Assembly: GCA_036937835.1 (NCBI GenBank)
Contig: CM072877.1
Coordinates: forward strand, 6,772,501-6,836,500
Direction of reading: 5' to 3'
Source: Pampus argenteus
Lineage: Eukaryota > Chordata > Actinopteri > Scombriformes > Stromateidae
Length of the DNA: 64,000 bases
Part shown: positions 13,801-24,995 of the stretch, in pieces
Layout of the letters: each line of letters starts with the position of its first letter
Numbering within the stretch: the stretch's first letter is position 1
Made by a program: the position numbers and the translations under genes
Notes under the pieces: generated by a model
What the model saw: the letters and a program-made list of their open reading frames with translations, nothing else
What the model was told of the DNA's origin: nothing
The model's database searches: none

Positions 13801-16800
13801 GCGTGTTTACTTTAACATCACCACATACATACCTACCTTTTTCAACCTGGCATGAAACAGTATGCTGACACAGCAACGCCTTTATTCCTCTCGATACTTT
13901 ACCTCTTCTGCCATCATCGGCAACTTAACAATTAACAAACCATGTTTTTTCTTCCATCCTCTATGTGCAGCTCTGGTGTCGCCCAAGGCGGAGCAGCTGC
14001 TTCGGACCAACGTCCAGCCCTACATCAGCTCCATCCTGGAGGCCCTGATGGAGCCCACCAGCCGCGGTTTCTCCGAGGTCAGGGACGTGTTCTTCAGAGA
14101 GATGGTGGAGATCAGCAAGAACTCTCTCAACGGAGGAGGCAAAGAAAAACTGGGAGAAGTAAATCACGTTTTGCTTTGACTCGTTCATTCTGCACATGAC
14201 GTCATGTAACATCTGTTAGATGTGCCGCTTAAGCATAAACGTCACTAAGCTTTTTTTTTTACACGACAGGAAGTAGGTTAAGTTGTTAATGTGTGAATGT
14301 TGAGTGTATTGTCTGACTTTTTGGTTACAATAAAAGTAGAATTAGAGAGCATGGTGCAACTAACCGTGTATTAGTGGAGGCCTCGGTCACGTTAGTCTTT
14401 AATTAAAAAACACAGGGAGTGTCCTACCCTCTTTTTCTGTTTTGGTTGTAATGTTCCTCATATGACGCTCGCACCATTTGACTCACTCCTCTACGTCTTC
14501 CCCTCAGCACATGGAGAGGCTGTCCATGCTCGCCTTCCACCCTGTCAAAATGCAGAGCTGCTACGAGAAGGTGGAGCAGCTCAATCTGGAGGGGCTGCAG
14601 CAGAGGTTCGACGTCTCCAGCCCCTCTGTGTTCGTCAGCAGGGCTCAGATCCTCATGAGGGAGGTGAGATGTCACATCTTTTCTCTGTGTAATATATATG
14701 TCATATAGCATTGTCTTAAAGGGTTAAAAAAAAGAGAGTCACCCCAGCAACCTGTCTCGTCTGTGGTGAAGTCTCTACTTCCATCTGCTGGACAAATAAA
14801 GCATGACATATTGTAAAGATAAACACAGCTGGGATTGATCTGTGTCCTTGTGCTGTTAAAACGTTTTTTTTTTTTTTTTTTTTTTTTTTGACAGAAAATG
14901 GATGATGCAGTTTACACATTTGAGCAGCTGCTCAACCAGTCTTTGGATGCCCAGGGAGAAGATGAGATGTGTAAGGCTATCCAGCGATGCCAGGACAGGG
15001 TTCTTAAGGTAAATCAGAGAAATTAAAATGTAATGTTAGATAGATGGATGAATAATTTCACTGTGACATGTTCTGGTCTGACTTGATCTGGACAAAGTAA
15101 CTGACTCAGAAGCAGAATGAAATTGAAAGATGTGAATTGTTAAAAGGTAAATATGATTTGTGCAATGATTAGATGAGCTATTATGAGTCAGTAATCAATG
15201 TATTTCCCATCTTTCCCTGTCAGAAATTTGATTATGACAGCAGTACAGTGCGTAAGAAGTTCTTCAGAGAGGCTCTGCTGCAGATCATCATCCCATACAT
15301 GCTGCAGCAGCTCTCGCCTTCATACTCATCTGTGAGTAGCACCACTCCCCTTCTTCATTTTATAATGCCTTCATATTTCATACTATATATATATATACAC
15401 ACTATACAAATGCCACTACAATAATGACTATTTCAAACCATGAAAGGGTGACTTGTATTCTGAAATTCTATCTTTCTGATGCCTATTTTGTCCCAGAAAC
15501 CAAAACCATGAGTAAAAATATATTTAACTATAAGTGTGGAAAGAAAATAATTAATGAGTGTCACTTTGATTGGACCAACTTTTCTTCTTTCCCTGAAAAC
15601 ACATGCAGCTTGTGGCCAGAGATGAATATTAACTGGTGGCGATCAGAAACACTGAATGCTGAAAGCTTTATGAACCTCTTCTCTGTCCCTTTACTCACCA
15701 GGAGCTGCCTCGCTTTAAAGAGCTAATCTTTGAGGACTTCTCCCGTTTCCTGTTGGTGAAAAATATGTTTGAGGAGGTGGTGCTGCAGTCTGTCACCAAG
15801 GACATAATGATGGGTGAGGGCCAAGAAACGTTAAGATGTAGAAATGACTGTTGCCACGGTGTTAGTTGTGTTAGTAATGAACTTATTTGCTAACACAGTG
15901 ACTCTTGTTGTTTTCTGTGTGTAGCTGTGAAGGAGGCAGCCGTCCAGAGGAGACACAATCTCTACAGGGACAGCATCGTTCTGACTAACAGTGACCCCAA
16001 CCTGCACCTCCTCGGAGAAACTTCCCCGGTAGACTGGGCCACCAAATTTGGAGACAATGAACCAGAGGGTCCATTCGGTGGCGGTGTTGAAGGAGGGGGT
16101 TCTGGGAGAAGACGTAGGCAGGTTGTGTCTATGATCCAGCTGGAAGGGCTGCCTCTGCCCTACGAGTCCTGTCTGGAGGTTCCAGGGGTGGAGCTTATCC
16201 CCGAGGAGGACGGCGAGATGTCTGAGAGCATAGAGGAGGAGCAAGGGGAGGATGAGGAGCAACCAGACCTGCCTGAGAGTCCCAAGTCTCCTGATAGCGT
16301 GAATGAAATCAGGGGCCTGATTAATCCGGTGATGGAGGTGATGCTGCAGGAGAAGCAGAGTGACATGACCAACGGGACGGAGAAGAGCAGCATCACCCTG
16401 GACAACGACGTGCAGGAGGATGTGACACATGTCACTACCACGGTGGAGGACGTCCCCAGGAAATGTCCACAAGACAGGACGTCCCCGCAGACAATCCTCC
16501 AGCAGCTGGTAGGAAGCAAGAAGCAGGAAGCTGATAAGGAGCATCAGGAGGAAGCAGAAATTAAGAACGCCGTACAGGAAGGTGACACCGAACGGATTGC
16601 TGAGGTTTGTGCTGCAGAGTCAGATTCGGAGTCGTCACCACAGCCGCCAATAGCTACAGACTCCTGCCTGCGTGATGACAGCAGCGTCCAGTCACCGTCC
16701 AATGAGGGGCTGGATGAAGGTAAACCTCAGCCTGTCACAAACGGTCTGAACGGAGAGGACAAAATCATCAACCCTGTAGAGGTGGAAGTGGTTTTAGCAT

Positions 16801-16802
16801 GA
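1497..16802 (+). CDS. niban2: Niban-like protein 2 (FAM129B), 5'-partial, 13 coding exons
   Basis: Coding exons are 1497-1627, 2635-2763, 2835-2940, 3161-3328, 9832-9947, 12717-12821, 12908-13070, 13971-14158, 14508-14663, 14895-15008, 15224-15331, 15702-15813 and 15925-16802 (TGA). All junction phases agree, giving 823 visible residues; human NIBAN2 has 746 in total. The family is a PH-domain membrane-associated scaffold linked to ERK/Wnt signalling and apoptosis resistance. The PH region spans the exons at 2635-3328 (RKWRNRF, FPLILWHPYARHHYFC). The helical Niban core follows (RTDMDQIITSKEH, EVRDVFFREM, YDSSTVRKKFFREALLQ, HNLYRDS, SDPNLHLL). The last exon encodes a long, acidic, probably disordered tail that keeps the short EIRGL motif. 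Matches are closer to NIBAN2 than to NIBAN1. The intron after 1627 has a GC donor. A 6.5-kb intron follows the PH exons. The a/b fish copy cannot be told apart from sequence alone. Confidence 0.95.
1628..1633 (+). other. Non-canonical GC splice donor (GCAAGT) in niban2
   Basis: The exon ends AGA AAG in frame and is followed by GCAAGT. The next exon starts at phase 0 (GAC CCC CTG), so the exon must end here. The nearest GT, four bases downstream, would shift the frame. AG|GCAAGT is the known consensus of U2 GC-AG introns. Confidence 0.85.
1811..1851. repeat. (TA)n microsatellite
   Basis: Alternating TA tract with one C interruption, beside the 3' end of a SINE-like element. Confidence 0.9.
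1868..2068 (-). repeat. tRNA-derived SINE copy
   Basis: On the - strand a tRNA-like head contains an A-box-like stretch (TTAGAGAGCTGACC) and a B-box GGTTCAAATCC (+ coordinates 2014-2024). It is followed by the pyrimidine-rich body with TTTCCTGTCATCTC that is common in teleost tRNA SINEs. The tail runs into the TA tract. It lies in a niban2 intron, antisense to the gene. I do not see a foldable true tRNA. Confidence 0.65.
3480..3535 (+). other. Candidate alternative terminal coding exon of niban2
   Basis: A strong pyrimidine tract ends in GCCTCAG at 3473-3479. Joining the 3328 donor to 3480 gives an in-frame 18-residue end (DEGAGEAFT... then TAA at 3533-3535). A perfect AATAAA follows at 3629-3634, with a GT-rich stretch downstream. 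The product would stop just after the PH domain. EGAGEAFT loosely resembles the start of the regular next exon, so a decayed exon duplicate is the alternative reading. Confidence 0.4.
3629..3634 (+). terminator. Candidate intronic polyadenylation signal AATAAA
   Basis: Perfect hexamer about 95 bases after the stop of the candidate terminal exon. A G/T-rich patch (GCAGGTGGGGACTTT) lies about 35 bases further on. Confidence 0.4.
3928..4455. mobile_element. MITE-like element with terminal inverted repeats
   Basis: The left end, 3928-3952, includes GCAATATGTAAGAA. It is mirrored by the right end at 4433-4455, which includes TTCTTACATATTAC; there are a few mismatches. The interior has no open frame and contains a 12-bp tandem array. 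It lies in the long niban2 intron, and short noncoding elements of this layout are common in teleosts. Confidence 0.65.
4088..4135. repeat. Four perfect tandem copies of a 12-bp unit (AGCCTTGTCGCT)
   Basis: Units occupy 4088-4099, 4100-4111, 4112-4123 and 4124-4135 without mismatch, inside the MITE-like element. Each junction creates the palindrome GCTAGC or part of it. Confidence 0.95.
6838..6990. repeat. Fragment of a dispersed teleost repeat (TTAATCGATTAAT family)
   Basis: It contains GTTTTGGACTGTTGGACAG and ATAATCATTAGTTGCAACC. Both also occur in the fuller copy at 25862-26456, in related form. Further fragments lie at 21530-21780 and 36955-37170. Confidence 0.55.
7887..7960. repeat. Compound microsatellite (CAGCA)n(CATA)n(CA)n
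   Basis: Runs of CAGCA, then CATA, then CA dinucleotides inside the niban2 intron. Confidence 0.85.
9948..12716 (+). other. niban2 intron, no exon seen
   Basis: AT-rich sequence with a CA-rich patch near 10605-10710 and a TA run near 12560-12578. The longest open frames (about 80 codons) show no protein family features. It ends in CTGCAG at 12711-12716. Confidence 0.6.
13071..13970 (+). other. niban2 intron, no exon seen
   Basis: It contains a short T tract followed by (TG)n near 13605-13630. An open frame at 13230-13535 has no splice-site support and no recognisable motif. Confidence 0.55.
14864..14894 (+). other. T26 homopolymer serving as polypyrimidine tract
   Basis: Twenty-six T residues (14864-14889) are followed by GACAG, the acceptor for the niban2 exon at 14895. 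A homopolymer directly at a splice site is expected to be length-variable. Confidence 0.85.
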
Positions 16803-18164
16803 GAAGACAATTATCTGTACACGCACTTGGAGAGAAAACAGCAGTGTGCATCACGTGATGGGAGAGAAGTAAAATAATAAGGATTGTATTTGAAGCGTTA
16901 CCTTTTTCTTTATTGTTGATAATGCGCACTATAAAACCAAGTCTTCCATCCTCTTCTAGCCTTTTTTTGAGACATTTCTTTGGTGAGTGGTTCTTCTTTA
17001 CGCAGCTTAATGTATCTCACTGCAAGTTTTCTTCATATTTTGTGTATGACACTGAATACATCATACAGTACAATTTTTTGACTGGTACTGCATCTCATTT
17101 ATATAATTCATGAGGGATATTTAAATGATAATCCACACATATTGAGAGGAACTAAAATGAAGTTATTAGTTAATTTAATCAGGCACATTTATATGGTCAA
17201 ATATGTTACAGATTCGTCCTTTAACTCTACTGCAGGTGAATGGTTACTCTTTAAAATAATCACAGCCTCTACTTGACAGCAGGTGGTGCTATAAGCAACC
17301 TTTAGTTGTGTCTGGATTCTTGTGTGTATTTTAACTGCAAATTTTTTTGCTTTTTCCAAATATTGGTATCTATTTTTATAAAATGTAAGTTTTTAAGTAT
17401 GCAATTTGTTTACTTTGTAAGGATTTCTTATAGCAGCAAATGGCCTTAATGTTTCAATGTGTTTCAATGCAAACTGTCAGGGAATGATTAATACTTCCAC
17501 AGTGATTGGAAAAGTAAAGGTGTTCTTGTTCATTTCACATCTCTAAAGGTAAACAAACAAGATTTCTTGACTTTGCCTGTGGCTGTAGACGAGATGTAGT
17601 AAATAATGGTTCTTTAACTTAACTAAGATTTTGATGAACCTTTAATCAGAATGATGATTTCGAATATCACTGATATTTTTTTCCTTCAACTTCAGTGTAA
17701 GCACATTAAAACAGACATGACAGTGTCTATTTAAACAGTTTACTTATTTATTTTTAAAAAAATTGTCCAATCTGGGTTAAAGGGTCAATACTTGTGAAGA
17801 CATTTGTTTTTATTCATATTTTGTTACTCAATAAGGGGACACAAATGTTCGATACATGCAGCATTTACAACTGTAAATGTTACTTTTAATTCCAGAAAAC
17901 ACATCAGTCTGTAACAAACCTACAATTAAAATAGCATTTTACATGTCTGTACAGTTTGTTAGGAAGTTTCCAGGATGTATGCATGTTGGATCTAACACGA
18001 TAGAGAAAATATAAACAATGAGCTGACACAGTTATTTGAGTTTCAGTAGTTGTGTTGAGAAAGAAAGAAAGAAATGCTTCATATTGTATGTTTGGCTGTT
18101 GACAGATTTTCTCATTTTTGTATGTTCAGCAGAAGACGAAATCCACTAATTAAAAAGCTAAAAT

Positions 18165-18425
18165 CTAAATTTAGCATGCTAACATATGTTAATTAGTGCT
18201 AAACACAAGTATAGCTGAAGCTGGTGGTGATATTTACCAACTTTAAAAGTATTCGGCACGTTAAATGTAGACTAGATGTCGTCTTTAAATGAAACGTTCA
18301 AAAAGGGGGTCACCAAAGTGATTACAATTCATCCTGAGGGGGAGATGAACTGTACAAATACAAGAAAATGTGAAAGAGAAAACATCAGTGGATCACCAAA
18401 GCCAGTAGGATTTCCCATCACCAGT
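18165..18425 (+). repeat. Degenerate dispersed teleost repeat (TTAGCATGCTAAC type)
   Basis: Begins with TTTAGCATGCTAACATATG and a GCTAAACACAAGTA segment. It includes GATTACAATTCATCCTGAGG and two GGATCACCAAAG-like segments. A second copy of the same family is at 59935-60215. I recognise the sequence type as a very common fish repeat; the class is not certain. Confidence 0.6.
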
Positions 18426-18797
18426 CAACTGGTATTACCACTTTAAATTATATGACTTTGTATGGTTGGTTTGTACATTATTGTCGTCAGCACCACGTAC
18501 TTTAATGGGTGAATTATTTTTGCTTCTGTATCATCTGTATGTCAATAGGACAAGTTAGAGTTATATCTTCAATGCTCATTTCATTGTAAAATCACCTCCT
18601 GCCACTGTATGCAAGTCACATTTGTTTCAGCTATTACGTTTGCCACCTGTAGAGCTACACCTTAGGACCATTACTTCCAGTGGAGGACCACTGTCACCTC
18701 GTGTTTATTTATTATACAAACCTTTGTGTGGTTGTTGTCAATAGCTCTCTTTCAGTGCTTTTGTTGTCCTGAAATATATTTTAAAAATATATGGATA

Positions 18798-18828
18798 AAT
18801 AAAATTATTTCATCAACTATTCTTTATT
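18798..18828. terminator. Back-to-back polyadenylation hexamers
   Basis: AATAAA on + at 18798-18803 and TTTATT (AATAAA on -) at 18823-18828. The first suits the end of niban2. The second could serve slc31a2, although another - strand hexamer at 19324-19329 lies closer to that gene's stop. Confidence 0.4.
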
Positions 18829-19323
18829 ACTGTCATCAAAGTCAAATCATCACTAAGAAAGTTACAGATATTTTAAACATGTTTTTTTTTTAATAGTCAG
18901 AATCAGTTAAAAATAGTATAAACTGTATTAATAGAGTTTTAAATATGAAAACATATGAAGTCTTAGTTACAAGGCACTCAGTTTCTTCTTAGTAGGTTTC
19001 TAGTGAGTTAATGGTTGCCACAGAACCATATGACCGACTTTCACCAACCCAATAGATGTGTGAGAATAACTCAGTGTCAGTTAGATGACACATCAGATGA
19101 GTTTACAAGCAACGATCATATGATTGAGTCAGTTCCTCAAACTTATGACCTCTGACTGTAAATCTCTACAAGTGCTATTCCGCTTTTAGGTTACACTCTA
19201 AAAAAAAGCCTGCAAAACAACATTAGCAGAGATCTGTGTTTTATCTAATAAGAAATCTAATCTTTGATTCACTTGTAGTGTCACTTCCCCTTAACTTTAC
19301 TTGGATAACTACTTGCTGTATCT

Positions 19324-19329
19324 TTTATT
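19324..19329 (-). terminator. Candidate slc31a2 polyadenylation signal
   Basis: TTTATT on + reads AATAAA on -, about 400 bases after the slc31a2 stop. Confidence 0.45.
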
Positions 19330-19722
19330 TCTACTGCTGTTGACAATTCAAATGCATTTCACTTCTTTAAATCTAATGTAGATTGTTTTGGGATGAATAA
19401 AAGACAAGTTAAGCATTAAGAGCAAGCATTCATCGCCACCCTTGTAGGCTAAAAACATTTTTACAAGAGTTACTCACGTGCTTGAGCTCTTGATTATAGA
19501 AAAGAAAACTGAACATGATGTCCCTTACACCCATCTAATGTAAAACTTGAGTCACTCCACCTTTAGTGTCATCATTTCATCAAATAGTAACTGTAATCAC
19601 AGCAGCAAAAACAACACAGAGAAATTAGTTCCTCAAGTAGTTTTCCATTTAGATTCCAGGTCACGTGATCCTCCTATCTCAGGAGACCAAAGACGAGCAG
19701 TCCTTGATCCCTGAACGTACCG

Positions 19723-22700
19723 TCATATCTGACCCAGCAGAGGGAACGAGATGAAATAACCGAGGGCAGAGCCCACGATGACCCCGAGGAAGATCCACAC
19801 GTTGTAGGACATGACGCACAGCATCAGTGCATAGCCCAGAGACACCTGCAGCATGTGGAGCACCGTCTGGATACCGTGCATCAACCAGCTGAGGACGAGG
19901 AAACAGAGGAATTACTCTCACCAAACTCTACGTTTGACTGAATAAACACTAGACCGTCAACTCTTTTAGGATTTGGGGTTGATTTTACTGACTGGATGTG
20001 TTTTTAAAAAAAACCCTGACCTGCTCCTGGTGCTTAGAGCCGGAGGTGGTGGATCGATGGGGGTCAGCGAGGATTCGGAGGGGCTGCTGTCCAGCGCGGA
20101 GCTGTTGTCGGCGCGGCAGGATGGAGGGTCGACGGACAGCGTCTGAGGCTTCGAAAAATTAGAGCGACTGCTCAGCCACACCCTCCACACTTTAAGCACC
20201 TCGTAGAACACCGTCAGCAGCAACACGACAAACACCGACAGCACCATACCTGCAGACACGCAAACACAAAATTAATGCACAAGGTACCGCACAAAAAAGT
20301 ATTATAAAAGTATTTAAACTAGCATTTCCTGCTTTTTATTGTGTTGGATATGATCTAAATAAATATATGTCTACTACTATATCTATACTTGTGTTTTAAA
20401 CCACTGTACCTGTTGTGCATTACAGCTGTCATCCCCCACAGGAGAGCAAGCTTCAAACCTTGTAGAGCCAGCTCCCAGGTGAGTATTTGATGATACATTA
20501 TTAGGATGCTTCATCTAGGCTTTCTCTACCTTTATTTAGTGTGATGTGATGTTCTCTAAATGTCCCATAAGTATACTGTATGTTTTAACCAGACAAACTG
20601 GTTCTTAGGCAGTTATCACTACCAGGAAGCATCTCTCAGTGAGCAGCAGCTTACTCCCTTTGAAGTGAAGTCGTTGGTCTTCACTCGGCAGCTTACCTGC
20701 AGGCCCGTGCACATCCCAGAAGTCAAACAGCAGCATCACGCTACTCGACACCCTAAAAGTCATCTAAAGAAAAACAAAAGACAAGTTTAAACCTCTGAGC
20801 GCTGTTCACTGCCTGACTGCTGATCTTCAAGTAAACTAAATTTTTAAAAAAAGGCCCCTTTCAAATCCTGAAACACACAATTAATTCAGTACAAAGTCTT
20901 ACAACAACTACAACAACAAAGCTGACATAATCCTCCTTCCCTTTAGGATCAGTCTTCCAACACTGAGACTACTGCACTGCTGTGTGATCTGTCCTTCATT
21001 TTCTAGTGCAGTGAATCAACATGTCCTTGATTATAGACCTAAGAAATGACCAGACTCACTTTATGATAAAAAGTACTCCTCAAAACAAAAAAGGCTGATA
21101 AGGCATTATAAAACAAAAGTAAAACAAGCAGTATGGACGAAAGAAAAGAAGGATTATATCATCTTCTCAGTTGTGTTGTAGGAGATGCATACAATGTGCA
21201 TGCAGGATTCTTTATTCTCAAAAGCTCCTCTGTTCAACATACAGTTTTTGGATTCCAACATAAAGAATTTCATTTTCTCCGCGTCAAACAAATATCTATT
21301 CAGCGGATCTTGACCAGGACTGCAGGATGTATTGTCCTACAAAAGCTCACTCTGTTCTGTCCTGCTGCTGTAGATGTGTGACTGACACAGGAATGTTTGT
21401 GAGAGTATGTGTGTTCCTAAGTCAGCTGCCCAGTCCGTCTCTCAGCCCACTTCCCTGCTAGCTCACCACCTGTCCGCGTACCAGTTTTTTTTCTCACCAC
21501 CTGCACACCGGAGAAGGCAAAAACGGAACCTGCCAAAGCGCCAAACATTCAGTAATTCCAGCTTCTTAAATGTGAGGATTTACTGTTTTTCTCTGTTTAA
21601 CATCATTATAATTTTTTTCTTCCATGTTTGAGCTGATAGCCGGATAAAAACAAGCAATGCGAGGATGTCAATTTAGGATTTAGAAGTATGTGAAAGGTAT
21701 TTCTCTCAACTGATATTTTCTAATTTAAATAAAAAGCAAACAAGAGAAATGATTAAATCGATCAATTTTCTGTTGATCAGGTGTTAGGGTTAGGTGTTTT
21801 TTGTGCCTATGACTCTCATAGTTCCCATCTCTCTTCACTTTCACCTGTCCAATTAAAACCCAAATCAGTGAAATATCAAAAGGACAATAGCAGTTTCACA
21901 GCTTGGCTTTTATTCAGTCATAATACCGACGTGACTACTGATCTGGGAACACATCAACACTGCAGTCTAATAGAGCACAAAGGAGCAATCACACTGGGGA
22001 ATAATTATATGATTCACCTTTGTTTTCTCCTTCAGATGTTTGTCTAACAGTGGGCTTTGTTTAAAACCCGTCTGAGTGTTTGTGTTTATGCCTTGTTAGG
22101 TGCTTATTTTTAGTGATATCACCGTGTTCCCAGATCTCAGCGTGGTGAGTAAGATGATAAGACAAAAATAATACCCAATGTGTGGTATACTGAGTGAACC
22201 TTTTTAAAAAACAAATATGAAAAAAGAAAATCAAAGTGAAATGTCACTTTCGGTTCTTTCAAATGTTGAATATGTAGAAACTTTTCTTGCTGAAAAAGAC
22301 TTGTGAACAGCTTTGACATTGGAAAATGGGAAAAGGTCAAAGCATAAAGACTAACGACAGTGCAAAAACACAGTTAAGGTTGACAAAGACAACAGACAAC
22401 AGAGTTTAAGGGCAGCTTGAAAATGTTCCAGAGAAAGTCAAATACGGAAAACTTAAATCAACAATCTAACTCAAGGCCAGGCAGGGTGATCGTTGTGAGC
22501 TTGTGGGTTGTTTTTTTGTTTTTAAGCTGCTTGAGAAAACCAGATAGTTCCCCAGGTGAACGCTGAGATTACAAACCGTGAGAGCAATGCTTCAACTACA
22601 AACACTCAGTACATTTTTAAAGAAATCTATGTGGTTTCGCTGGTTTTAGGTCACACAAACATTTTGCAAGCATACCACACATTTATATGCGTTTTGATGT

Positions 22701-23233
22701 GATTTAGCCTGCAGCATCAACCATGAAATATTACAGGTGAGATGAAACATTAAAGTTTACTCTCTTATGCAATTTATGGAAGGAAAGCGAAAAAAACAAC
22801 ACATAAAAAAGTTAAGACTCATCCTGGAAAAATACCTGAGAATAATGAAGAAATAACTGTGATATGAATTGATTAGATTTTAGATATTAGATATCACTTA
22901 TATCAAAGTATAGGGACTTTTAATGGAATCAAATCCTGATATGATTATAACATGTTATTATTTTACATAATTGTGTCCCAAATTATTGACTAACTCAGTT
23001 AATTATAATTGTTATGAGTTGACAACAACCTACTTACAGTTACACTTTCAAGCTATGAGGTAATTAGCGTTAACCTATCCCGTATAACAGCAGTTAACTC
23101 AGCACTTTGCCTGCTCTCTACAGTTCACGTCGCTCGTTTTTAAACTCAACGCCACACTTGAACAGTCATAAACATATGAAATGCAAAGCAACTTATTTAA
23201 GAGGTGCAGAAACACACAACTTACAGGCATCAT
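19723..23233 (-). CDS. slc31a2: CTR2-type low-affinity copper transporter, complete, 4 coding exons
   Basis: Coding exons (- strand order) are 23233-23225, 20763-20697, 20249-20021 and 19888-19723. Phases agree and give 156 residues (human 143). The first exon holds only ATG ATG CCT before GTAAGT. The product is a CTR-family copper pore of late endosomes/lysosomes and plasma membrane. The N-terminus lacks the Met/His-rich ectodomain of CTR1 and begins with the CTR2-like LLFDFWDVHGPAGM. TM1 spans about 25-46. A Ser/Pro-rich cytosolic loop covers about 55-100. TM2 carries the CTR signature M124-x3-M128 (MLCVM). TM3 carries G137-x3-G141 for helix packing. The protein ends in FPLLGQI without the HCH tail of CTR1. 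The gene is tail to tail with niban2. Confidence 0.93.
20764..23224 (-). other. slc31a2 intron 1
   Basis: 2.5-kb AT-rich intron with no other exon supported. A fragment of the TTAATCGATTAAT repeat family lies at about 21530-21780 (CCAGCTTCTTAAATGTGAGG; CGATCAATTTTCTGTTGATC). The acceptor TTTTCTTTAG lies directly before 20763. Confidence 0.6.
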
Positions 23234-23585
23234 GTTGAGCTTGCTGTGCGACCGTTTCAGTGGTTATTGACTCCGTTTCCCCATCACGGTCAGCTCACGG
23301 CTCAGCTGCAATTGTTTTTTTTAAGTGTGCAGTCAAGTTCTCATAAGTACCACATTATTACCCGCAGCTGAGCCACCCAGACACGAGGGCTGACGGTTAG
23401 TGGAGTTTTTCAACCACTGCGAATAAAGTCGAAAAAATAATGATTCAAGTACAAGTGCAGTCGTCTGGAAAACCAAATGCCATCGTCAACTCGGAGTAAA
23501 GCGCACGCAGCTAATAGAAAATCAATAGTTGTTGGCTAATTTTAGCTAAATAACGTAGCCCACTGTTTTCTTCTTTCTAATTTCT

Positions 23586-23636
23586 ACGCATGCGCACATC
23601 ACACATTCACACTGTTTACAACTTGTGTCATGTGAC
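23586..23636 (-). promoter_or_regulatory. Probable slc31a2 promoter: NRF1-like and MiT/TFE E-box motifs
   Basis: ACGCATGCGC (23586-23595) fits the NRF1 palindrome with one mismatch. GTCATGTGAC (23627-23636) is one base from the lysosomal CLEAR motif GTCACGTGAC. Both lie 350-400 bp upstream of the ATG. No TATA box is evident. Motif matches only. Confidence 0.35.
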
Positions 23637-24872
23637 AGACGGAGATAGCCGAGGAGGGCATTCGTAGGGTTTCGGCCTCTTTTCGCTGTAGCTCGTACTG
23701 TAAGCTATAACAGTGATATTATACTGTGTAATATATGATTAACAGAGAGCTGTTAGCCAGTTATGGTCTCTAAGGGTTATTAACTTGCTTTATGCCCCAG
23801 TATTTACACTGTAAACATTAAAATAGGCCTTTTTCACAGCAAACAGTTGACTTATCACAGTAGGAAATGCACAGGTGTAACTGATAACATTAAAAATTGC
23901 TCCATTGTAGTCCCCAGTAAGCCATGACAGTGTAACTGTAAATTTATACTATTTTGTCTATTTTATGCAAAATAAAATTTCTCTACGTCATTATCTTTAC
24001 CCAACCACCTTTTGATTTGAGGATTCCTTCAGTTGAATACATAGAACTTATAGCCTTTAAAATCTATTTTATGAGAATAAATATGTTTTGGGAGCATGTT
24101 CTAATTTCAGAAATACAAAGCTGACTCTGCACACACCAAAACACCTGTCAGATAATTTTATTGTTATACTGTACAGTACAACTTTGATTCTGCACTGTAG
24201 GTTGAAATATGACATTTACTGATTGAGGTGCTACTATTAGTATCAGCATACTGCACCTGTAAACAGTTTACAAGTAGAAAAATACAAAACCAGACACCAC
24301 TCATCAATATGTGAGGGAGAAAGAATGAAAAAAAAAAAGCACAAAAACAAGTGGGGATTCATAAAGCTATAGTACCTTTTGGTGAAAAAGAATTCAACAG
24401 AATCAGGAACAATAAAGGCAGCGTGAAATGACTTCAGGGAACCAAGCTGCTACTGCTGCAGCCGTCTTGGTGATGAGAGGAATTGCACATATTTTCTAAA
24501 ACAATAAAAACAAAGTTTAACAGGTCCAGAGTCCTTACGGTTTTTAAAAGCTACATTTTGTACACATCAAGTGCAGACAAAACAGAAAGAGTTGCATGAG
24601 CACATCCTGACGTCCTCTAAGACAGAGAAGAAATGTCCATCACAGGCTCCTGTAAGGGCGCGGCAGGAATCCAGATTGTTTAAGGCATGCATTCACAATA
24701 ATGTAGAGCCAGAATATTGTATTTGGGGTGACAGTCAGGGTACTAAATGTCAGACCTGATGTGTCACAAAATGACATCAATAGCAAACACAAACTTTCAG
24801 TACAGCAGATCCACAGTGGCGTTAGTTTCCCACAGAGACAATGAATATGTTCTGATGTTTCTACAACACAGT

Positions 24873-24995
24873 AGGGCTGGGTGATATATATATATTTTCA
24901 CCAATATATGATGCATATATGCAAAACCACATATAAAATAACCAAATTGGTGTTTAAAAACATGAAAAAACATGAAAGTTTTATCACCCAGCCCT
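24873..24995. mobile_element. 123-bp MITE-like element
   Basis: Perfect 14-bp terminal inverted repeats, AGGGCTGGGTGATA (24873-24886) and its complement at 24982-24995, flank an AT-rich core. The ends resemble the widespread teleost AGGGCTGGGCGATA repeat, of which 52236-52420 is probably another piece. Confidence 0.65.

Larger units (their letters stand above)
16803..18830 (+). other. niban2 3' UTR
   Basis: About 2 kb of AT-rich sequence after the stop, with no competing gene. A perfect AATAAA lies at 18798-18803, so cleavage is expected near 18820. The UTR carries a degenerate dispersed repeat at about 18165-18425. Length and end are inferred from the hexamer only. Confidence 0.5.

Noticed and set aside
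15831..16544. 237-codon open frame on - opposite the niban2 last exon
   Set aside because: It is a mirror of the GC-rich coding exon, with no family motif or splice support; the + frame is conserved Niban sequence.
19679..19924. 81-codon - frame over the last slc31a2 exon
   Set aside because: It is the wrong frame; the frame ending LLGQI carries the CTR signature motifs.
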